From: Punctularia strigosozonata HHB-11173 SS5 | Lineage: Eukaryota > Basidiomycota > Agaricomycetes > Corticiales > Punctulariaceae | DNA: 64,000 nt | Reading direction: 5' to 3' | NCBI RefSeq assembly: GCF_000264995.1 | Contig: NW_006767434.1 | Span: 2,682,344-2,746,343, forward strand | Shown: positions 58,259-64,000 of the stretch, one piece after another | Numbering within the stretch: position 1 is the stretch's first letter | How the letters are laid out: every line of letters starts with the position of its first letter | The notes under the pieces: model-generated | What the model was told of the DNA's origin: nothing | Databases searched by the model: none | Seen by the model: the letters and a program-made list of their open reading frames with translations, nothing else | Made by a program: the position numbers and the translations under genes

Positions 58259-59438
58259 ATGTCTACCCAACCCCAGACCAAGACTTCCGAGTTCTACGCC
58301 GATGCCGTTCTCTTCGACATGGTGTGTTCGCTCGAACCATGCTTCGCTCGATCTCGCACACTGACGCGGTCTTACAGGATGGTACCCTCACCGACTCGAT
58401 ACAGGCTGTCGAGGCTGCGTGGGGCAAGGTTGCCAAGGACATTGGCCACGACCCCGCCTACGTGATTGCTGCGACGCACGGCAAGCGTGCTGTCGATAAC
58501 CTTGCTCACTTCAAGCCCGATATCAAGGAGCACGAGATGGACGACGAGGTAAGCTTCAGTCGTGTACCGTATCCAAACAACTCGGTGTTGACGTGTCATT
58601 CTCTCAGGTTGCCAACTTCGAGGAGACCATTCTCTACTACGCCGACGCGTACAACCGCCATGGTCCTGGTTCTCGCCGCAACTCCACCGTTGGCAGCCCC
58701 ATCTCTGGCGCACAATCGCCCATGCGCCTTGCCTCCTCTGGCGATGGAACCCCCGCACTTACTCCCTCCTCATCAACACCCTCTTCCCGCGCCGGCTCGT
58801 TCTCCGTCCCGTCCATGATCGCCGGTGGCCTCCGCCGCCCGTCTTTCCTCTCGCGCCTCAGCACCATGCTCAACATGACCACTATGACGCGTGAGCAGTC
58901 CGTATTCGAGGAGCCGGAGAGCACCGAGGAGGAGTTTGAGATCGACCCTGCCGTCCGCGACTCGCTCGAGGCGTGGCAGATTGAGGCGACCGCCGTCGAC
59001 CGCTCCGTGCAGATCCTGCCGGGCGTCAAGAGGATGATCGACTCGATCCCAGAGGGCCGCTATGCGGTCGCCACCTCCGGTGCGAAGACGTACGCCTACG
59101 GCTGCATGACTCGCGTCGGTATCACCCCTCCCCCCGTCACCATCACCGCCGACGACAAGCGCCTCAAGGCCGGCAAGCCCGCGCCCGACCCATTCCTCCT
59201 CGCCGCCGAGTGCCTCGGCTTCGACCCGAAGAAGTGCGTCGTCTTCGAGGACTCACCCTCGGGCATCAAGGCTGGTGTTGCCTCCGGCGCGACTGTCATC
59301 GCGCTCTGCACCTCGCACGACAGGAGCAAGATTGAGAACTGCGGCGCTCACTTCATCGTGGAGAACATGGAGAAGGTGAAGTGCGAGCCAGTCGGTGAGG
59401 GCAAGGACATGCGCCTCAAGTTCACCGTCGAGCATTAA
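58259..59438 (+). CDS. HAD-superfamily sugar/polyol phosphatase (Gpp/Dog-like)
   Basis: Three exons, 58259-58321, 58378-58548 and 58608-59438, give 354 residues. HAD subfamily I hydrolase of the fungal glycerol-3-phosphate / 2-deoxyglucose-6-phosphate phosphatase group. Motif I is VLFDMDGTLTDS, completed by the first splice; the substrate-loop THGKRAVDNLAHF follows. Motif II VATSGAKTYAYG, motif III KAGKPAPDPFLLAAECLGF and motif IV VFEDSPSGIKAGVASGA are all present. Unusual is a Ser/Pro/Thr-rich insert of roughly 60-70 residues in the cap domain (from GSRRNSTVGSPISGA to about LNMTTMTREQSVFEEPEST), making the protein longer than the about 240-residue yeast enzymes. Cytosolic; removes phosphate from small sugar or polyol phosphates. 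Strong codon bias toward C-ending codons suggests high expression. Confidence 0.9.
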
Positions 59439-60180
59439 GTCTTCTTACGCCGTACGCACTTTGCAAAAGGCGTCTGGACGCCGGATTACCCTCCCACGAT
59501 ATAGAACATACCCTCGTCCTGCATGCATTCCCCCTCTGTAGCATTATTGTAAATTTAGGATAGACGCATAACAAGGAGGTCCTTTGCGCGTCAATCATCC
59601 ATCATGAAAGTGTGCCTATCGTTTCGTTTGATAATGATATCAGAACTCCAAGCGTAACGATAAGCAGTTGCGATGTGGCTACAGATGATGTGAGACGAAA
59701 CGCCAGATGTTTCGACACTGGTTCGACTCAGTTGATGGAGTGATCGTCGACGAACAATTTTAGCGCAGCACTTCAAGCGCGCCGCCACAGAAACGCGCCG
59801 ATCTTTCCAAGATCTTCCGTCGGACAAGCTCCACAACTCGTGGACACCCGGCCAACGCCGAGTCGACGTCACCGGCAACGACCGGTCCCGCGATCCTCGA
59901 GGAAGATTTGCGGTGATCTGCACAAAACGGAAAGTTGTCGGGCCGACGATCTCCGAAACAGGGGCTCTACATACAGGCGCCGAAACGGTATGTATGAGTC
60001 CCAGCAGAGCCATGTCCGTCAATGCTGAATGTTGAACAGGCCTGCACGTACTCCGGGACGTCACCAGTTCACTCCCAATAATAATGGCGTGCAGATGGAA
60101 GACACGAAGTCATTTGCTTTTCTACTCGTTGAATGAGAATATAAGATACGAATAATGGACATATGCAGCGAGGCTGAGAG
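59439..60180. other. Spacer between HAD and rad4 3' ends
   Basis: Convergent 3' flanks. A minus-strand open frame (59591-60064) has no recognised family. Confidence 0.4.
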
Positions 60181-63100
60181 TTATTCCGCAGTGGCTTTCC
60201 GGTACGCTGCCTCCGCTTCCGCCTCTTCCTTGAGCTGCTCAGCGGTCTTCGTCTTGCGCGATCGCAAGACGCGCGTCGGGGTTTGAGCCGCAGGAGTTGT
60301 AGCAGCGGTCTTGCCACGCTTAGCGCGGGATGTCCCCGCAGGTTGCGGTTTGACGTTCTCCGAGGAACTGGATGAGTCTTTGCGACGTTTCCTGGCTGAT
60401 GATCCCCTCGTCTTCCTCCCGTTGAGTTGCGGACTGGACCGGGCAGAGCTAGCGGCAGACGAAGCTATCCGGCTGGACCGTGCCGTGGTTCCGCCGACCG
60501 CGCGTTTCGCGGTAGTAGAGGCGAGTTGTTCCATGGTCAGGGGCCCACCGTTCGCTTGGACGATGGTATCAGACGTGACGAAGACATCTTCCATGTCCTC
60601 GTCCTCGTCCGGCTCCTCCGCATTCACTGTGTCATCGAGTGGTTTCAGACTCTCCGCGTCGTCCTGAACATCGAGGATGTCTGGAGCCCGTCGCGACGCG
60701 TTTCCGAATCCGAGAGACGTCGAAGCAAGAGGCTGCGTCTCTGAGTACTGGTACTTGGGCATGTGATACGGCTGAACCACAAGATCAGCCTGCGCGACAT
60801 CGTCTGCCTCGGTCAGGAAACCTCCCGCTTCGTGCTGCTCAGTGGACTGTGGAGAACGTCGATTAGATTTTCGTTGAGAAGCAGAAGCACCGGCGTACGA
60901 TTGTGATCTCCAATGACTTCTCCGCCTTCTCGGTATCGCCTGTAGAGTATTGCTCCAGCATCCTCTGGCGAATACGCAAACCTTGAACCAGTTTGGTCCA
61001 GCGCTTCAGAATTTGATCATGCTTCTTGGCTTTGGCTTTCTCGGCGGCCACCTTTTCCGCTTCCCAATACGCCTTTGAATGCACTTGGTCAAATGTCCAG
61101 GAACCCGCGTATCGGAAACACCCGCACCTCCAGCAATGCCTCCTCGTTCTCCGCCGCGATAACGATGCCCGTGATCACCGGATTTGCTCGTCGTTTCCTG
61201 AACTCAAAGCCCGTCTAAAACGGATTCAGCGCTATTCGGTCAGAATCTGATGCTGCACGTACAACAGCCTCAGCGTAATCAAAACCGAGCTGTCGTGCAA
61301 TTTTCGCAGTGCCCTTAACTGCCTCCATATTGAGCACATGGATATACTGCGGGAGAGGATAATACTCACGTGGAACGTGCACCGCGCCTTCTGGTAGCAT
61401 AGATGGGACATAAAGGTCGATGTTACCGAAATCATTCTTTGGAATGATACCCTGGAGGAGCATTCAGCCTTGAGCAACATGGATCAGCACAGGTACTTGC
61501 GTCTATAACTGGTTCCGGTCGGTAGAGTTCGGTCTGACTACGCGCATATAACCCCTGCTTGGGCACGTTCTCGTTGCCTTGTCCTTGACCATTTTCTGCC
61601 GCGTTGGCAAGAGCCATCTCGATGGCCCGCCGCTTATTGACTGTCACCGCGGTCTGCTTCACCCACTTCATGGGTTGCGCGCCTTCCTTGACCTTTCGCC
61701 CGCTACGCATCCAATTTTCGGCGGTCTTTAGAGAGATCACGTTCGACTTCGGAAATACGGGCTCGCCGCGGAATTTGCCGATCTCAGTCCGCGGTTCGAT
61801 GACTTCGTCCCTCTTCAGATGTCGCTCCAAGACGTATCTGCAGAGCATTTGAGGAGCAGTCACGAGGTCAAAAGTGAGATACCCACAATGGGTGGTCTTT
61901 GAATCCTGCCATGGAGGTTGGCATGGCCTCCGTCATCTGGTTGATCTCCAATTCTTCGTCCTCCACATCATCTCTTTGCTAGAAGGACGTGAGTGCCGCT
62001 CCGTACAGGTTGCTGACAGGATTCACGCACCAGACGGTAAGGCCTGGTAAAGACCGACATGATACTGTCCCACCAGAGTTCTCGCGCCTTGCCTCCGCCG
62101 CGCAGCTTCGCCACCTTCGCCCCGAACTGCCTTGCATAGCGAGGAGTCACGTCGCGCGCGTGGCCATCCTCCTCGAACGCGACCACGTACATCATTCTAT
62201 TCTCGACCTTCGTACGCCCTTGACGAGCGGTCGTGGGAGTCGCCGGTGTCCCGTACAGATCGGCACCTCCAGCAGCCGCAAAAAGCTCCGAAGTGGGACC
62301 TGCGGCTGGACCCGAAGCCGGTGTCGGATCGAAAGCTTTGCGTTTGTTGACGATGCAACGAATAGGATCAACCGGTATCCAGCGTCCATCCGGCTTGGAG
62401 AAAACTTCTGTCCAAAACACGGGCGGCGTTTCCAGCGGGTCAGGGGATTCCGGCTCTTGGTGTGTAGGCGGGGTAGAGTCCAGCCGGTTACCCTTGGGCT
62501 TGCTCTTCCGTAGTTTGATGACAGGAGGGGCTGCCTTGCCCTTGCCCTTCGCCGATGACGAGCTACTTCCGTCTAACCGACCCCCATCCCCCGGGAAGGC
62601 CAAATCCCTTTGTTTCTCATCCCAAGTTTTGGCCGGTATATCGACTTCCTCCATGTCGTCGTCGTACTCTTCGTTTGCAGTGGCCGCTGTTTTCTTCTTC
62701 TTCCTTTTTGCGGTAGTCGGCTTCGGTTTGCCTACTCCGGCTTGCCAGGGCACGCTCTGAAGGCTTACAACCAGTCGGGCGGGTATTCCGAGCGCTCTGC
62801 AGAGCGCAGTAAACAGTTGTGCACTGACGTCTCGCGATCCCTCTCTCATCAACGCGTGCTTCATCAGACTCTTGGCGCTCCGAATCAACTCAGCCTCCTC
62901 TTCGTCTTCGTCGCTAGATTGGGCACGAGCCTTGCCCTTGCCCTTCGCCTTCTTTCGCTTCTCACGTTCGAGCCTCGCGGACTCCGCGCGAACCTCGTCG
63001 AACGTGCGACTGCGGATGTGTCCTTCGGGGATGACTTCGAAGAACTGGACCCACCACTCGACGAGGCGAGACACGGCGGACTCGAACAGACGGCCTCGCT

Positions 63101-63605
63101 TGACGGCCTCAGGGATGCGAGACTTGGTGATCATGGTGAACGAGTTTTGGAGCGCGAGCGGGGTGAGCGACATGAGACGAGCCTGGCGAGGCGCGTTCAG
63201 ACCGTCATGCCACTTCCCACTCGGCGCACTTACATGCAGCAAGGGATCATTTAGCCACTTGTTTCGTATAGAGGCATTCGATATTAGGGCAACGGTATGT
63301 ATCTTATGACAATTGATGCGCATCACACGTTCGGCTTGCGACATGACCCTCTTTCTAGCACGATCTAGTCAGACATGACGGGATACAAGACCGGATTGCG
63401 ACGCTCACCGATTCTCGTCATCTTTTCCCTTCTTTTGTGCAGACTGAATCGTAATCTCAAGATGTCCCCGCGCAGTCGACAGTCCCGCCTCAGGTTCATC
63501 ATCGAGTTGGATGTCGTACGCGCCAGCAACGTCCACTGGTTCCCAGTCACCCTCGTCGCTGCTTTCGCCGCCCGCGATGGAGCTGTTGTCCGCGACGCTC
63601 GACAT
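60181..63605 (-). CDS. rad4: DNA repair protein Rad4 (XPC homologue)
   Basis: Nucleotide-excision-repair damage sensor, nuclear, acting with Rad23. Multi-exon. The start at 63605 (MSSVADNSSIAGGESSDEGD) opens an acidic N-terminus with HLEITIQ, typical of fungal Rad4. Then the split transglutaminase-like domain: VEWWVQFFEVIPEGHIRSRT, a charged insert, DVSAQLFTALCRALGIPARL, VVSLQSVPWQAGVGKPK, a long basic insert, VFWTEVFSKPDGRWIPVDP and MMYVVAFEEDGHARDVTPRY. The beta-hairpin domains follow: YVLERHLKRDEVIEPRTEIG, VFPKSNVISLKTAENWMRSG, GLYARSQTELYRPEPVIDGI, NDFGNIDLYVPSMLPEGAVH, KIARQLGFDYAEAV and FEFRKRRANPVITGIVIAAE. The C-terminus has EQHEAGGFLTEADD and a Ser/basic-rich tail to 60181. Introns are short GT-AG. 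Intact. An in-frame stop precedes the start codon by two codons. Confidence 0.93.
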
Positions 63606-64000
63606 GGAGCACTAGTGATGTCTTGTGCTACGACTGCGCCCAGAACGGTTGACGGAATGGTTGCTGGTCGAGAACGACGCCTCGGCCATCGCTGACTTGG
63701 GCGGACGTGAAGTCATCGTGGGCGGGAGCGCGTCGCGTCGCGTAAGCCATTCTCACGGATCCCGCGATGTGACTCCCCGTTTGAGCAACGCGTCGGGAGT
63801 CGACCTCTTGTAAGTTATGTTCAGGTGTTCTCTGAACAGAGTCACAACAAGCCAACGGTTACGATCGTATCCTAACTGAGGCAGGCGGATGTTGAAGCGT
63901 GTCTCCCCTCTGTCCGTGAGGTCCCCACCATCCACGGCAAGCGCCCGAGCGAACGCATCCATCTCAGCGTCGACATGTCGTACAGGGTGTAGAGCACGGA
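63606..64000. other. Upstream flank of rad4
   Basis: Open frames on both strands but no recognised protein; probably the rad4 promoter and leader, or the edge of a neighbouring gene outside the window. Confidence 0.35.

Noticed and set aside
1-64000. LTR, LINE, virus-like or CRISPR elements
   Set aside because: No reverse transcriptase, integrase, capsid-like protein, long terminal repeats or spaced direct-repeat arrays were seen.

Overview
The window looks like a gene-dense segment of an Agaricomycete (mushroom-forming, probably wood-decaying basidiomycete) nuclear genome. The coding regions are cut by many introns of about 45-80 bp with GT-AG ends. The gene set includes a class II (lignin-type) heme peroxidase, a CYP monooxygenase, a secreted GPI-type aspartic protease, a Cre1/Mig1-type zinc-finger repressor, an alpha-glucoside-type sugar transporter and an ergothioneine synthase. 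I see no prokaryotic operons, rRNA, convincing tRNA, CRISPR array or LTR/virus-like element. Exon models below were built by eye from splice signals, reading frame and family motifs.

Layout. 1-1.1 kb: 3' part of an MFS monocarboxylate-type transporter (+). 1.4-2.6 kb: decayed SNF2-family helicase C-terminus (-). 3.2-4.3 kb: mitochondrial S-adenosylmethionine carrier (-), divergent from an aminoglycoside-phosphotransferase-like gene (5.2-6.3 kb, +); the spacer holds a 38-bp perfect inverted repeat and three TCACGTGA sites. 7.5-9.5 kb: aspartic protease (+). 11.1-12.4 kb: peroxidase (+) with an unusual active site, convergent with the Cre1-like factor (12.8-15.0 kb, -). 15-17.7 kb: no firm gene. 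17.7-20.3 kb: P450 (-). 20.4-22.9 kb: repeats (a 52-bp tandem, a 63-bp inverted pair and a 54-nt module present with and without an intron-like insert) around a small MYND zinc-finger gene (21.9-22.5 kb, +).

23.9-28.0 kb: large helical-repeat protein, possibly Rif1-like (+). 28.0-29.7 kb: unrecognised gene (-). 30.0-32.2 kb: WD40 protein of the DCAF type (+), convergent with a severin/gelsolin gene (32.3-33.8 kb, -). 35.0-35.9 kb: F-box protein, short or broken (-). 36.9-38.8 kb: sugar transporter (+), convergent with egt1 (39.0-42.2 kb, -). 43.6-44.7 kb: coiled-coil protein (-). 45.2-46.7 kb: DHHC palmitoyltransferase (-). 47.5-48.0 kb: disordered protein (-), head-to-head with a mitochondrial K+/H+ exchange-related protein (48.2-49.3 kb, +). 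49.6-56.5 kb: full ABCC-type ABC transporter (+). 58.3-59.4 kb: HAD phosphatase (+). 60.2-63.6 kb: Rad4/XPC DNA-repair protein (-).

The genes do not form one pathway. There is a loose nutrient-acquisition theme (peroxidase, protease, P450, two MFS transporters, Cre1-type carbon repressor) mixed with housekeeping genes (Rad4, DHHC transferase, DCAF, Egt1, SAM carrier). The most interesting points are a class II peroxidase whose distal histidine is replaced by valine, a coding module duplicated with and without a 51-nt GT-AG segment, and a stop-free in-frame intron inside a zinc finger.
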